A stretch of 64,000 nt of DNA from positions 1 through 64,000 of the forward strand of contig SHWL01000006.1 in assembly GCA_009693865.1 (NCBI GenBank), given 5' to 3'. Below are positions 25,513-35,699 of this stretch, piece by piece. The first letter of the stretch is position 1; each line of letters opens with the position of its first letter. The position numbers were made by a program, and so were the translations under genes. The notes under the pieces are model-generated. The model did not search any database and had not been told where the DNA came from. It was given only the letters and a program-made list of their open reading frames with translations. This DNA comes from Acetobacteraceae bacterium (GTDB taxonomy: Bacteria > Pseudomonadota > Alphaproteobacteria > Acetobacterales > Acetobacteraceae).

Positions 25513-26574
25513 ATGAGCGTCATCATCCCCGGCGGTATCGATTGCGACCTGCACCCCGCCGTGCCAAGCCTGAAAGCGCTGTATCCCTATCTGTCCGATC
25601 ATTGGCGCGACATCGCCATCCAGCGCGGCATGGGCGAGTTGGACTCGATCTCCTACCCCGTTAACGCGCCGCTCTCCGCGCGGCCCGACTGGCGGATCGA
25701 GGGGCAAAAGCCCGGCTCCGATCTTGACCTGTTGCGCAAGCACGCATTGGATCCATTTCGCACCAGCATCGCCATCGCCAACTGTCTCTACGGCGTCCAA
25801 TTACTGTTCAGTGAGGACCTGGGCGCCGGATTCGCCAAAGCGCTGAACGACTGGATGGCAGCCGAATGGCTGGACAAAGAACCGCGGCTGCGCGCCAGCA
25901 TCGTGGTACCCGCGCAAAACCCTGAAATGGCAGTCGACGAGATCAACCGCGTCGCCGGCGACAAGCGTTTCGTCCAGGTTCTGATGCTCGTCATGGGCGA
26001 CATGCCCCTGGGCAAGCGGCATTACTGGCCGATCTACGCGGCGGCGGAAAAACACGGGCTGCCAATTGGAATTCATGCCGGGAGTTCGTACCGCCATCCC
26101 GTGACCTCGATTGGCTGGCCCACCTATTACACGGAAGATTACGCGGCCCAGGCGCCGGCATTTCAACAGGCGCTGTCGAGTTTAATTTGCGAGGGGGTGT
26201 TCACGAAATTTCCGTCGCTGATGGTGGTGTTGCTGGAGTCGGGATTCACCTGGCTGCCCGCGCATCTCTGGCGCCTGACGAAATTCTGGCGCGGTCTGCG
26301 AATGGAAGTGCCGTGGGTGGACCGCGCGCCGGCCGAGGTCGTGAAGTCCAATGTCCGGCTAACGATCCAGCCCTGCGACGGACCGCCAACCGAGGAAATG
26401 TTCCAGAAACTGATGGAACACATGGACAGCGACGAGTTATTGCTGTTCTCGACCGACTATCCGCACTGGCAGTTCGATGGGGAGGATGTGTTGCCTTCCG
26501 GACTGTCGCCCGCGCTGGTGCAGAAGATAATGATCGACAACCCGCGTGCGACGTATCCTCGGCTGAGGGCGTGA
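25513..26574 (+). CDS. Amidohydrolase, ACMSD-like (amidohydrolase 2 family)
   Basis: The product is 353 aa. DCDLHP (10-15) is the metal-binding HxH-like motif, with G at IHAGSSYRHP (H183) and FSTDYPHW (D around 315) the later ligands. The fold decarboxylates or hydrolyses in ring-cleavage routes. It resembles a second protein at 28,530-29,642 by eye (DCDIHP, PHWDYDD), so the two are paralogs. It shares no clear operon with neighbours. Confidence 0.8.
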   Translation: MSVIIPGGIDCDLHPAVPSLKALYPYLSDHWRDIAIQRGMGELDSISYPVNAPLSARPDWRIEGQKPGSDLDLLRKHALDPFRTSIAIANCLYGVQLLFSEDLGAGFAKALNDWMAAEWLDKEPRLRASIVVPAQNPEMAVDEINRVAGDKRFVQVLMLVMGDMPLGKRHYWPIYAAAEKHGLPIGIHAGSSYRHPVTSIGWPTYYTEDYAAQAPAFQQALSSLICEGVFTKFPSLMVVLLESGFTWLPAHLWRLTKFWRGLRMEVPWVDRAPAEVVKSNVRLTIQPCDGPPTEEMFQKLMEHMDSDELLLFSTDYPHWQFDGEDVLPSGLSPALVQKIMIDNPRATYPRLRA

Positions 26575-26685
26575 CACTCAGGCACCGATCGAACAAATCG
26601 GCGTGAGAGCCCAACCGCGCGACATGCGGGACCACGCTGTCAGGTCTGGTGCAGATCGGCAGAAAATCTGGCCGCGCCTGGCGCT

Positions 26686-26960
26686 TTGTTCCGGTGTCTG
26701 GTGGACGGGCCACTGTCCGGCGCGGTCCCGGCGATCGTCGCGGGCCCAGGGGACAGCGAAAACGCCATCGCTCGCCCGGTGCTGGAGGCGCTTCCTGGCG
26801 CGATCGACCGGATCGGACGATTCAGCCTGCCAGAGATCGCGGCGTTCCTGTCGCGCACGGCGCTGTTTGTTAGCAACGATTCGGGGTTGATGCACACGGC
26901 CGCGGCATTCTCGCGCCCCGGCACGGATATGCTGAGCATCGGCGTGGAGGACGTGGTCGA
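26686..26960 (+). pseudogene. Glycosyltransferase family 9 fragment
   Basis: The plus frame reads AIVAGPGDSENAIARPVLE, 'IDRIGRFSLPEIAAFLSRTA' and FVSNDSGLMHTAAA, the C-terminal nucleotide-sugar-binding part of heptosyltransferase-like (GT9) enzymes. It then ends within about 20 residues, with the usual G.P.LFGP segment missing, and no N-terminal domain lies upstream. At about 26,965 the sequence switches to a lipoprotein fragment on the opposite strand. It is a decayed remnant. Confidence 0.6.
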
Positions 26961-26964
26961 GGCA

Positions 26965-27308
26965 ACCGTGACGATTTGGTCGTTCGTCCGATAGACGTCG
27001 CCGGTCGCGACATGTCCCATACATTGCCAGGCGGTTCCCGCGCGAAGCCTGGTTGGAAACCCGGTGCCAAGAGCCACGGAATGTTCCGCTGTCAGCGTCC
27101 AACGGTCGTGACACCCCGGGTCCACGGTAAATGCGGCGGGTTCCGTTTTCAGGAAGCTCACATCGAGTGCGCAGGCACTCACCGCGACGGACAGAAATGC
27201 GCGGCAGATGAGCGAACAAGCCACACGCCATCCGGCAACTGTGCGCCAGGGTGGCAGGATATTTCCGAAACAACGAGCGTCCGATTTCCCATGACGTTTC
27301 ATGGTCAA
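26965..27308 (-). pseudogene. Lipoprotein-like gene fragment, 3' truncated
   Basis: The minus frame has a signal-like start with VSAC (about 40-45) and then ALDVSFLKTEPAAFTVDPGC and 'TGFPTRLRAGTAWQCMGHVA', 'VYRTNDQIVTV'. This looks like the first two thirds of a small outer-membrane or periplasmic lipoprotein. It is cut at about 26,965 where the GT9 fragment on the other strand begins. It may be transcribed but cannot make the full protein. The start is uncertain. Confidence 0.5.
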
Positions 27309-27413
27309 GGTTATCCTCGATCCATTTGTTCATATATCGAGGCGTTCCGGCATTGTCAGTCCCGCACCGGCTCGCCCGCGGAGCCGGTCATGTGCGCGGC
27401 GCGATGGCCAGCT

Positions 27414-27638
27414 TCAATCGGACGATGCCACGCTCGCGGGATTTCGCGGTCGCATATCCCTCCGGGCGTCCTCGTGAGGCGATGCGCCCTTCGCATTGGC
27501 CTGGCCGGTCCGGACCGCCCGATCCCAGACTTCCCCCACGACGGGATCGAGGGCGGGTGACCACGGGTCGTTGAAGAATGGTCCCCAGTGATGGCCGGGA
27601 TGCAGACGTGCCAAGGACGATTCCGGCTTATCGCTCAT
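27414..27638 (-). CDS. Hypothetical protein coupled to GNAT-like gene
   Basis: This 74-aa protein contains RLHPGHHWGPFFNDPWSPAL and 'VVGEVWDRAVRTG'. ATG 27638 overlaps the upstream stop by ATGA, so it is likely real and translated with the 249-aa gene. I do not recognise it. The last third is rich in R, S and A. Confidence 0.5.
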   Translation of the reverse strand: MSDKPESSLARLHPGHHWGPFFNDPWSPALDPVVGEVWDRAVRTGQANAKGASPHEDARRDMRPRNPASVASSD

Positions 27639-28384
27639 GCTTTATCCTGATCGATGTAGTGGTCCATCACACTCTGGGCCGTAGTGTCCGAGAGATCGAG
27701 TTCGCCCGACCAATTGGACCCGATCTCAAGGAACAATGCCCGTCCCAGGGGCACACGTTCCGGCTTTCCGTCCGGCCCGAATAATTCCGCGCTGCCGACA
27801 GCATCGGTCAGCGACGCCAGGCCCCGCGCGCTTTCTGGCGACGGGCTTTGGATCATTCGGAGGATTTCAAGGTATCGCTGCTCGCCCAGATCGGGAAGTG
27901 CCATCGCGAGACGATGGATCAATTCAACCTTCAACCGGGTCCAGGACCCGCGATCCGGCACGAAGCCAACCCGCAACCACGCGTACCGCCCTATATGTTC
28001 CGAGTCGAGACGAAGGGTGGCGATGCCTAACAACCTGGCGAGTCGCACCAGATCGCCCATGAATCGCCGGCCATGACCCTGGCTCCGGCGCGCTTCCGAA
28101 ATGAACATCCGGTCCGCGTTGATCGCCGGTCCGGACAGGTCGAGCGTGCGGGCATGAAACCAGAAATCTCCGTCGCCGAACGAGCCTTCGACCCGGATGA
28201 AAAAGCGTTCGGCTTCGCCATCGAATTGTGTGACGGTCATCCGTTTCTCATCAGGCCAACTCTGGGACAGAGCGTCGCCGACATCCTCTGGAGTCAGGCC
28301 GAATTGAGTCAGGAACCGGTCCCGCCACCACTGCCTGGCGCGGGGATCGACCGGTACGTCGAAGTGAATCCGGTTGCTATCCAT
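27635..28384 (-). CDS. GNAT-like hypothetical protein
   Basis: The product is 249 aa. A core like N-acetyltransferases is visible at about 95-160: 'MFISEARRSQGHGRRFMGDL' (the acetyl-CoA loop), 'LGIATLRLDSEHIGRYAWLR' and 'VGFVPDRG'. The N-terminal 90 and C-terminal 90 residues match nothing I know. The substrate is unknown. It precedes the 74-aa gene by a stop/start overlap. Confidence 0.55.
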   Translation of the reverse strand: MDSNRIHFDVPVDPRARQWWRDRFLTQFGLTPEDVGDALSQSWPDEKRMTVTQFDGEAERFFIRVEGSFGDGDFWFHARTLDLSGPAINADRMFISEARRSQGHGRRFMGDLVRLARLLGIATLRLDSEHIGRYAWLRVGFVPDRGSWTRLKVELIHRLAMALPDLGEQRYLEILRMIQSPSPESARGLASLTDAVGSAELFGPDGKPERVPLGRALFLEIGSNWSGELDLSDTTAQSVMDHYIDQDKA

Positions 28385-28529
28385 GAAAATTCGGTCGTCG
28401 GCGCCCGCACTCACCTTTTGGCCTCCGTTGGCGGCTGCGCTCGGTATAACGCGAACTCTTTCACGCCGCTGGCATTTTTGTTCAAACACAAGCAGACTGG
28501 GCCCAACCGAGGCCCCCGGAGCCAGTCCC

Positions 28530-29642
28530 ATGAACGTTCAGGTCACCCAGCGTCCGCTGCCCCTCGCCGCCAACTTGTCCAAACTGGCGACGGCCGACTG
28601 CGACATCCATCCGCAGCGCAGCACCGACAAAGCGCTGCATCCCTATCTGGAAAAGCGGTGGCTGGAACACATGCAAATGTTTGGGGCGCGGCCCCGGCAG
28701 GCATATCAGAAAGGACCGGCCTATCCGAAGGGGCAGCCCAATGCCTCCCGCCGCGATGCCTATCCCCCCGAGGGCGGGCGCCAGGGCAGTTCCCTGTCCT
28801 TCCTGCGGCAACAGGTTCTCGACCAGAACAACTGCGTCCTGGGCATCCTCAACCCGACCGGGGACAACGGCCAATCGTATCAGAATCGGGAATTCGGTGC
28901 CGCCGTCTGCCACGCCATGAACGAATGGGTGCTGCATGAGTGGCTGGAGCCGGAACCACGGCTGAAGGGCTCCATCGTCGTCCCCTATGAAGACGCGGAC
29001 GCCGCCGTCGCCGAGTTGGAGAAATACGCCGGAAACCCGCATTTCGCCCAGGTGCTGATGCTCAGCCGGACGAGCGAGCCGCCGGGCCAGAAGCGCTACT
29101 GGAAACTGTATGAGGCCGCCGCCGCCGCCGGCCTGCCCGTCGGTGTACATGCGTTCGGATTTGGCGGCTTTCCCGTCAGCGGCTCCGGCTGGCCGTCTTA
29201 CTACATCGAGGACATGGTGGGGCACGCCCAGTCGAGCCAGGCATTCGTGACCTCGATGGTGATTGAGGGTGTGTTCGAGCGCATCCCAAACTTCCAGCTC
29301 GTGATGATAGAGGCCGGGTTCGCCTGGCTGCCGTCGCTGTCCTGGCGCCTGGACAAAATCTGGAATCGCCTGCGGGTGGAAACGCCGCATCTAAAACGTT
29401 TGCCGTCGGAATACATCCACGAGAGCGTGTTCCTGACGACGCAGCCGATGGAAGAACCGGCGAAGCGCGAGCAGGTGCTGGATGCGATCGATTGGATCGG
29501 CTGGGATCGGCTGCTGTTCGCGACCGATTACCCGCATTGGGATTACGACGATCCCGACAAAGTGCTGCCGATGCCCCTGCCCGAGGAAAAGCGGCGCGAC
29601 TTCTTCCTCAACAACGCGAAGAAGCTGTACAAGCAAGACTAA
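28530..29642 (+). CDS. Amidohydrolase, ACMSD-like (second copy)
   Basis: The product is 370 aa. DCDIHP (23-28) carries the metal-binding pair; 'GVHAFGFGGFPV' and LLFATDYPHWDY (about 325) hold further ligands. It resembles the amidohydrolase at 25,513. The N terminus has an insert rich in K/P (around 50-80) compared with that copy. It is a metal-dependent hydrolase or decarboxylase of unknown substrate. The transporter and TPP enzyme downstream may belong to its pathway. Confidence 0.8.
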   Translation: MNVQVTQRPLPLAANLSKLATADCDIHPQRSTDKALHPYLEKRWLEHMQMFGARPRQAYQKGPAYPKGQPNASRRDAYPPEGGRQGSSLSFLRQQVLDQNNCVLGILNPTGDNGQSYQNREFGAAVCHAMNEWVLHEWLEPEPRLKGSIVVPYEDADAAVAELEKYAGNPHFAQVLMLSRTSEPPGQKRYWKLYEAAAAAGLPVGVHAFGFGGFPVSGSGWPSYYIEDMVGHAQSSQAFVTSMVIEGVFERIPNFQLVMIEAGFAWLPSLSWRLDKIWNRLRVETPHLKRLPSEYIHESVFLTTQPMEEPAKREQVLDAIDWIGWDRLLFATDYPHWDYDDPDKVLPMPLPEEKRRDFFLNNAKKLYKQD

Positions 29643-29666
29643 GGCGGGCCCCGACCGGTGCGTTGA

Positions 29667-30524
29667 GTGGCCTCGCAAGACGCAACCAGAGGAATCGCGC
29701 TGGCGGTCGCGGCATACGGGCTGTTCACACTTCACGACGCCGGCGTCAAATGGCTGGTCCAGGATCTGCCCGTCTTTCAGGTGCTGTTTGTTCGGACAGC
29801 CGTGATCCTGGCGGTATGCGTCGCGATTGGCCGCACCTCCCTGATCCTGAGGGCGATGAAAACGCCGCTACGGCGGAAACTGACATTCCGCGCGACGATC
29901 AATTTAATTGCCTGGTTGTGCTTTAATACCGCCTCACGGTCGTTACCACTGGCGCAGTGGTTGTGCCTGTATTTTTGCGCGCCCTTAATGGTGACCGTGA
30001 TGGCATGGCGTATCCTGCGCGAGAGAGTGACGCAGGCGCGCTGGATTGCCGTCACCATCGGTTTCGCCGGTGTGTTGTTCGCCTGCGATCCGTTTGGTGT
30101 CACCCCCTCGTTGGCCACGCTGCTGGTGTTGATCTCCGCCGCATTGTGGGGTTACGGCGTCATACTGATGCGGCAAATCGCGCTGCACGAAACAACTTTG
30201 CTACAGATGTTGGTGACGAACGCGATATTCGCATTGGTCACCGGCGTGTCCTGCCTGTGGTACTGGGCGCCGGTCACGTGGGAACAGACCGTATTCATGC
30301 TCGCGACCGGGGCAATCGGCGGCATCGCGCAATTCCTGGTGTTCGAGGCCGCGCGCATGACCCCCGCCTCCGTCCTCGCCACCGTCGAGTACTCAGCCCT
30401 ACCCTGGGCTTTTATTCTTGAGTATATGATTTGGCGCGATTTTCCCTCGGTTCCAATTTTCATCGGCGCGGGATTGATTATCGTCGCGGGCGCGGTCCTC
30501 GTGCGCGGCGAACGTCAGTTGTAA
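29667..30524 (+). CDS. EamA/DMT-family transporter
   Basis: The product is 285 aa with about ten hydrophobic helices in two repeats, beginning 'GIALAVAAYGLFTLHDAGVK' and 'SLATLLVLISAALWGYGVIL'. This is the drug/metabolite transporter layout in the inner membrane. The start is GTG 29667. It lies 24 bases after the amidohydrolase. Confidence 0.85.
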   Translation: MASQDATRGIALAVAAYGLFTLHDAGVKWLVQDLPVFQVLFVRTAVILAVCVAIGRTSLILRAMKTPLRRKLTFRATINLIAWLCFNTASRSLPLAQWLCLYFCAPLMVTVMAWRILRERVTQARWIAVTIGFAGVLFACDPFGVTPSLATLLVLISAALWGYGVILMRQIALHETTLLQMLVTNAIFALVTGVSCLWYWAPVTWEQTVFMLATGAIGGIAQFLVFEAARMTPASVLATVEYSALPWAFILEYMIWRDFPSVPIFIGAGLIIVAGAVLVRGERQL

Positions 30525-30607
30525 GCGCCGCCCGTACATGCCTCGCGAGTTGATGGACCGGAGTCCGTGTGTCAACCTGTGGAAACACACGAGGAGAGGC
30601 AAGGCAA

Positions 30608-32263
30608 ATGGCAAGCGATTACACAGTCGCCGATCTGGTCGCTGAATTCCTGGCGGCCTGCGGGGTCACGACCGCCTTCGGTATCGCCTCGGTGCATAAT
30701 ATCCCGATGCTGGACGGAATTGGGCGGCGCAACGCGATCCGCTTCATGATGGCGCGCGGCGAGTTGGGCGGCGCCCACATGGCGGACGGCTACGCGCGGG
30801 TTTCCGGCGGCCTGGGCGTGATTTTTTCCTCGACCGGACCGGGCGCGGCGAACGCCATCGGAGGCCTGATCGAGGCGCGCTTCTCAGGCTCGCCGGTGTT
30901 GCATATCACGGGCATGACGAGTTCGAAGTTCGCGGATCGCGACATGGGGACAGTGCACGATCCCATCGATCAGATCGGCATGATGCGGTCCGTCTGCAAA
31001 TCGGCATATCGCGTGCGATCCGCACACCAGGCCCTGGGCGTTTTAACACGGGCGGCGGCCGACGCGATGTCGGCGCCGCGCGGTCCGGTCAGCGTGGAAA
31101 TCCCAATAGATCTGCAACGAGTCAAGATCGACCGGCCGGCGATGCTTGATCATTTCGTTCTGCCGGTGACACCCGACCGGACGCCGTCGGATGTCGAAAT
31201 GAACGAGCTGGCCGCGCGCGTGAAATCGGCGAAACGGCCAATGCTATGGATCGGTTCCGGCGCTCGTGCCGCGAGCGCGGAGATCCACAAGCTGCTGGAC
31301 ATGGGCTTTACCGTCGTCAACAGCATCAACGGCAAAGGCATCGTTCCCGAAGACCACCCCCAGAGCCTGGGCGGTATGCACGGCAACGGCATGCCCGGAG
31401 TGCAGGAATTTTATGCGGCGTGCGATCTGATGTTGGCCGTAGGGACCCGCGTCCGGGCGCGCGAGACCGGGGACATGGCGGTCAAATTACCCTCGAATAT
31501 CGTGCATATCGATTGCGATCCGATAGCTAACGGACGGACCTATGCGGACACGTATTTCGTGTGCGGCGATGCGCGGCTGACCTTGCAGGAATTGCTCCCC
31601 CGTATCAGTGGGCAGATGGCGATCGATCCCGCGTACAAAGATGAGTTCGCGGCGCTGAAGAAGCGGGTGGTTGGAGAATTTCTCGAGACTCTGGGTGTTT
31701 ATGGAAGTTTTTCCCGGCAATTACGAGACGTACTCCCGAAGGACGCGATCTGGGTGCGCGACGTGACGCAGAACAATACCACCTGGGGCGATCGCGTGTT
31801 CCCTGTCTACAGTCCAAATCAGAGCGTGTTGCCGGTTGGCGCGGGGATCGGACAGGGACTGTGCCTGGGGCTTGGCGCCGCGGCGGCCGCGGGCGATCGG
31901 AAAACGATCGTCATGACCGGCGATGGCGGGTTCTTCCTGAACGTCGGTGAGTTGTGGACGGCGGTGCAAGAAAATCTCGACATGGTCGTGATGGTGATGA
32001 ACGATCGCGGTTATGGCGTGATCAAGCGCATCCAGGACGCGACGGCGCAGGGGCGGCGGTACTTCGCCGATCTGCAAGGCCCGGAACTTTCGAAACTGGC
32101 GGCACTGTCGGACATCCCGTATTTCAAATGCACCAGCGCGGAAACGTTCGGATCGACGGTGGCGAAGGCCCTGGCGATCAAGGGGCTGACGATGGTGGAA
32201 GTGGATATGGTCGCGGTCGGGGAGTTCCCCCCATATTATCCGTTCAATCAGCGCCTTGGGTGA
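30608..32263 (+). CDS. Thiamine-pyrophosphate-dependent enzyme (acetolactate synthase-like)
   Basis: The product is 551 aa. The N-terminal pyrimidine-binding domain has the conserved E52 (ARGELGG), a central domain follows, and the C-terminal TPP site has GDGGFFLNVGELWTA (about 438) with NDRGYGV (about 464). It belongs with IlvB/benzoylformate decarboxylase-type enzymes and acts on a 2-oxoacid; the exact substrate is unknown. AGGAGAGG precedes ATG 30608. The position after the amidohydrolase and transporter suggests a catabolic cluster. Confidence 0.85.
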   Translation: MASDYTVADLVAEFLAACGVTTAFGIASVHNIPMLDGIGRRNAIRFMMARGELGGAHMADGYARVSGGLGVIFSSTGPGAANAIGGLIEARFSGSPVLHITGMTSSKFADRDMGTVHDPIDQIGMMRSVCKSAYRVRSAHQALGVLTRAAADAMSAPRGPVSVEIPIDLQRVKIDRPAMLDHFVLPVTPDRTPSDVEMNELAARVKSAKRPMLWIGSGARAASAEIHKLLDMGFTVVNSINGKGIVPEDHPQSLGGMHGNGMPGVQEFYAACDLMLAVGTRVRARETGDMAVKLPSNIVHIDCDPIANGRTYADTYFVCGDARLTLQELLPRISGQMAIDPAYKDEFAALKKRVVGEFLETLGVYGSFSRQLRDVLPKDAIWVRDVTQNNTTWGDRVFPVYSPNQSVLPVGAGIGQGLCLGLGAAAAAGDRKTIVMTGDGGFFLNVGELWTAVQENLDMVVMVMNDRGYGVIKRIQDATAQGRRYFADLQGPELSKLAALSDIPYFKCTSAETFGSTVAKALAIKGLTMVEVDMVAVGEFPPYYPFNQRLG

Positions 32264-32369
32264 CACGAATGATTGCACCCGGCCTGGAATCCTCAGGGCG
32301 CGTTTCCGTCCTTCCGATCGAACTGACGAACGGAACATAACCGGTCACGCGCGCGAAGGGAGAGGCCTG

Positions 32370-32819
32370 TTGAAATCACGCCATGGGCTGTCAATCCGAG
32401 CCGCCACCAGCGCCGACGCTTCTGGGCTGTCCGAATTGCTGACCGCGGCCGGTCACGCGACATCGCCTATCGCCCTGGCGGAGCGGTTGGACGCAATGCG
32501 TCAGGAACCAGGCGCGGCCCTGATCGCGGTCGCGTGGGGACCACCGAGCGGTCTGGTCGTGTTGCACTGGTATCGAACGCCTTTCGCCGCCAGACCCACC
32601 GCCCAAATCACGACCTTGCTGGTCGGCCCGGACGAACGCCGAGGCGGAATTGGCCGGCTTCTGGTTAAAGCGGCGGCTCAGGCGGCGCGCGTCGCGGGCT
32701 GTGGCGACCTGGAGTTGTTGACCCCGCCGGACCAACCCGCCCTGCGCGAATTTTGCCGAGCAACTGGCTTCACCGAGGCGGGCCAAAGTTTCGTGAGGGC
32801 GCTGCGCAAGACGGGGTAG
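32370..32819 (+). CDS. GNAT-family N-acetyltransferase
   Basis: The product is 149 aa. The acetyl-CoA loop DERRGGIGRLLVKAA lies at about 90-104, and the C-terminal 'LREFCRATGFTEAG' is the usual GNAT ending. The substrate is unknown. I chose TTG 32370 (GGGAG upstream); longer frames run into a region without coding character. The neighbour hslU is convergent. Confidence 0.75.
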   Translation: MKSRHGLSIRAATSADASGLSELLTAAGHATSPIALAERLDAMRQEPGAALIAVAWGPPSGLVVLHWYRTPFAARPTAQITTLLVGPDERRGGIGRLLVKAAAQAARVAGCGDLELLTPPDQPALREFCRATGFTEAGQSFVRALRKTG

Positions 32820-32845
32820 CCGTTACGCACAACCATCGAGCAGGA

Positions 32846-34168
32846 TCACAGGATAAACCGGCTAAGATCGCCCCGCTTGGCCAAGGGGGCCACTTTTTCC
32901 GCGACATAAGCGGCATCTACCGAGATCGTGTCGCCCGCGCGATCCGTCGCGGTGAACGAAATATCCTCCAGCAGCCGCTCCAGCACGGTATGCAACCGGC
33001 GCGCGCCAATGTTTTCGACCCGGTCGTTGATATCGGCCGCGAGGTCCGCCAGCGCGTCCACCGCGCCGGGGGTGAAACTCAGCGAGACATTCTCGGTGCC
33101 AAGCAGCGCTGAATATTGTTTCAGCAACGAATGTTCCGGCTCCGTCAGAATGCGGCGCAGATCGTCGCGTGTCAGCGGCGCCAGTTCGACCCGGATCGGC
33201 AGCCGTCCTTGCAACTCCGGCAGCAGGTCCGACGGCTTCGCCAGATGAAACGCGCCCGACGCGATGAACAGCACGTGGTCCGTCTTCACCAGCCCGTACT
33301 TGGTGTTCACGGTCGTGCCCTCGATCAACGGCAGCAGATCGCGCTGCACGCCTTCGCGAGACACATCGGCGCCGCGAAATCCCCCCTCCGTGGACCGCGC
33401 GCAAATCTTGTCGATCTCGTCGATGAACACGATCCCGTTGTTCTCCGCGAGCGCGACCGCGTCCTTGGTCAGTTGCTCGTTGTCCAGCAACTGGTCGGCT
33501 TCCTCGGCCTCCAGCACTTTCCGCGCTGCCTCGACCGTCAGGCGGCGCTTCTGGCGCGGCCGATTGCCCATGAGGCCTTTCATCATTTCGGACAGGTTGA
33601 TGACCTGACCGGGTGGCATGCCCGGCATGTCGAACTGCCCGATCGGGGAACTGACGGCATCGGTCAGTTCGATCTCGATCTCGTTCTTCTCGAATTCACC
33701 GTCGCGCAGCCGCCGCCGCCATTTCGACCGCGTATCGGCCGTGGCGTCCTCACCGACCATGGCCGCGATCAGCCGGTCCTCGGCGTTCGCCTCGGCCTTC
33801 GCGCGCACCTCGCGGCGAGAGGCTTCTCGTAACATGTTCAGCGAGGCGTCCACCAGGTCGCGGACGATGCTTTCGACATCGCGGCCGACATAGCCAACCT
33901 CGGTGAACTTCGTCGCCTCCACCTTCAGAAACGGCGCCTGCGCCAGCTTCGCCAGGCGCCGCGCGATTTCCGTCTTGCCGCAGCCCGTCGGGCCGATCAT
34001 CAGGATGTTTTTCGGAACCACCTCTTCGCGCATCGCCTCCGGCAGATGTTGGCGCCGCCAACGGTTGCGCAGCGCGATCGCGACGGCGCGCTTGGCGTCG
34101 TTCTGGCCGACGATGAATCGATCCAGTTCCGAAACTATCTCCCGCGGCGTGTAAGTCGGGATCTCCAT
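32846..34168 (-). CDS. hslU: ATP-dependent protease ATPase subunit HslU
   Basis: The product is 440 aa. [19 protein letters not shown] opens it, with Walker A GPTGCGKT (59-66) and Walker B VFIDEIDK (about 250), and the C terminus GDLSRFIL that docks into HslV. It forms the hexameric unfoldase of the HslUV proteasome-like protease. Start ATG 34168 overlaps the last base of the hslV stop. It is transcribed after hslV. Confidence 0.97.
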   Translation of the reverse strand: MEIPTYTPREIVSELDRFIVGQNDAKRAVAIALRNRWRRQHLPEAMREEVVPKNILMIGPTGCGKTEIARRLAKLAQAPFLKVEATKFTEVGYVGRDVESIVRDLVDASLNMLREASRREVRAKAEANAEDRLIAAMVGEDATADTRSKWRRRLRDGEFEKNEIEIELTDAVSSPIGQFDMPGMPPGQVINLSEMMKGLMGNRPRQKRRLTVEAARKVLEAEEADQLLDNEQLTKDAVALAENNGIVFIDEIDKICARSTEGGFRGADVSREGVQRDLLPLIEGTTVNTKYGLVKTDHVLFIASGAFHLAKPSDLLPELQGRLPIRVELAPLTRDDLRRILTEPEHSLLKQYSALLGTENVSLSFTPGAVDALADLAADINDRVENIGARRLHTVLERLLEDISFTATDRAGDTISVDAAYVAEKVAPLAKRGDLSRFIL

Positions 34169-34746
34169 CAGATCGACTCCACGATGATGTTGCCGTTCGT
34201 ATAAACGCAAATCTCCGAAGCGATCTTCATCGCGCGGCGGGCGATATCCTCGGCGGACAATCCGTCGATCGCCATCAGCGCGCGGGCCGCGGCCAAGGCG
34301 TAGTTGCCGCCGGAGCCGATGGCGATGACGCCATCCTCCGGTTCCAGCACGTCGCCGTTGCCGGTCAGGGTGAAGCTCCGGTCCTTGTCGGCGACGGCCA
34401 TCATCGCTTCCAACCGGCGAAGGTAGCGGTCGGTTCGCCAGTCCTTGGCGAGTTCCACGCAGGCGCGTTCCAACTGGTTGGGGAAGCGCTCCAGCTTGGT
34501 TTCCAACCGTTCCAGCAGGGTGAAGGCGTCGGCCGTGGCGCCGGCGAAACCCGCGATGACGTGGCCGTCCCCGTGGGTACCGGCGCCGATCCGCCGGACC
34601 TTGCGCGCATTCCCTTTGACGATGGTCTGACCGAGGCTGACCTGGCCGTCGCCCGCCATCGTGACGCGTCCATCCCGCCTGACGCACAGGATAGTGGTGC
34701 CGTGCCACCCGATCGGGTCGGCGGCGGCGAGTGTCATGTTCTGCAT
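34168..34746 (-). CDS. hslV: ATP-dependent protease peptidase subunit HslV
   Basis: The product is 192 aa. After a leader, [12 protein letters not shown] places the N-terminal nucleophile threonine at T17 after removal of the first 16 residues. '[20 protein letters not shown]' and [19 protein letters not shown] are family signatures. It makes the dodecameric protease chamber. A later ATG at 34737 is possible. The gene overlaps hslU by one base. Confidence 0.96.
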   Translation of the reverse strand: MQNMTLAAADPIGWHGTTILCVRRDGRVTMAGDGQVSLGQTIVKGNARKVRRIGAGTHGDGHVIAGFAGATADAFTLLERLETKLERFPNQLERACVELAKDWRTDRYLRRLEAMMAVADKDRSFTLTGNGDVLEPEDGVIAIGSGGNYALAAARALMAIDGLSAEDIARRAMKIASEICVYTNGNIIVESI

Positions 34747-34873
34747 GGGGGCACCAGATGGCCGCTTGCGGGCCGCTCCGCAAGACCGGGCCGTCGTGGA
34801 GGTGCCCAGGCGAGGCGGCCGCTTTCCGCGGCCTCCCGCGGGATGTCGCCCCGCCGCGCGCGCCGGAGAAGGT

Positions 34874-35599
34874 TCAGCCGGCTTCGGCCTCGGGAGACGG
34901 GGCGAAGGGCAGCGGCGAGGCTTCGGTGATCATGCTGATCTTGCCGCTGAGTTGACCGCCCTCCTCGACCTGCAGGCGCCGGCAACGCGCCTCGCCGATC
35001 ACCTGGCCGGTCCCGCGCAGCACAAGGCTGCCGCGCACGGTCAAAATGCCGTCCATCAGACCGGAAATCTCCGCGTCCTCCACCTCCACCTGGCCCTTCA
35101 ACACTCCACCGGGCGCGATCTGCAGCTCGGCGGCATTGAGCGACGAGGCCTCGACGGTGCCCTCGACGACCAGGCGTTCCGCGTCCTGGATGGTGCCTTG
35201 CACGCTGATGCCGCGGCCAACGACCAGCGTCCGGCGCTCGCCCGCCTGGGGTGGCATCCGAGCCGGCGCCATGGGCGCGCGCGCCATGCCCAGAGGCGCG
35301 GTGGGGGCGGGCGGTGTTGGTTGCAACGGCGGACGGGACATGAAACTGGGTTCCTTGGGCTGCGGCGGCGTCACGGCCGCCGGTGACGGTTGCGGGGCGG
35401 ATGGAGCGGTGGGGATCGAGGGAATGCCAATCGAGGGGAAAGTCCCGGCCGAGGCCGCGGGCACCGCCGTCCGGGCAGCAAAAATCCCCCTTGCCTTGGT
35501 GGGGGACTCGATCGGAAGTTCGGGCGCGGCCGAGATCATGTGGCCCCGCGGGGCGGGCGAGGGCGTTGGCGGAGCTTCGGGTTTGCGGCGTTTGAACAC
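34874..35599 (-). CDS. Bactofilin (polymer-forming cytoskeletal protein)
   Basis: The product is 241 aa. Residues 123-225 form a right-handed beta-helix core of short repeats: '[20 protein letters not shown]', '[20 protein letters not shown]', '[20 protein letters not shown]'. The first 120 residues are proline-rich and disordered, as in alphaproteobacterial bactofilins. It self-assembles near membranes and may shape the cell or stalk. It lies downstream of prs on the minus strand. Confidence 0.88.
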   Translation of the reverse strand: MFKRRKPEAPPTPSPAPRGHMISAAPELPIESPTKARGIFAARTAVPAASAGTFPSIGIPSIPTAPSAPQPSPAAVTPPQPKEPSFMSRPPLQPTPPAPTAPLGMARAPMAPARMPPQAGERRTLVVGRGISVQGTIQDAERLVVEGTVEASSLNAAELQIAPGGVLKGQVEVEDAEISGLMDGILTVRGSLVLRGTGQVIGEARCRRLQVEEGGQLSGKISMITEASPLPFAPSPEAEAG

Positions 35600-35699
35600 T
35601 GTGACCCCATCTGCCTGACGGCAAAGCGAATGGCGGCAAGTAACACGCGGCCGCGTGAGTTCACAACCGGTCCGCGCATTGACGTGGCGGCCGGTCCGG

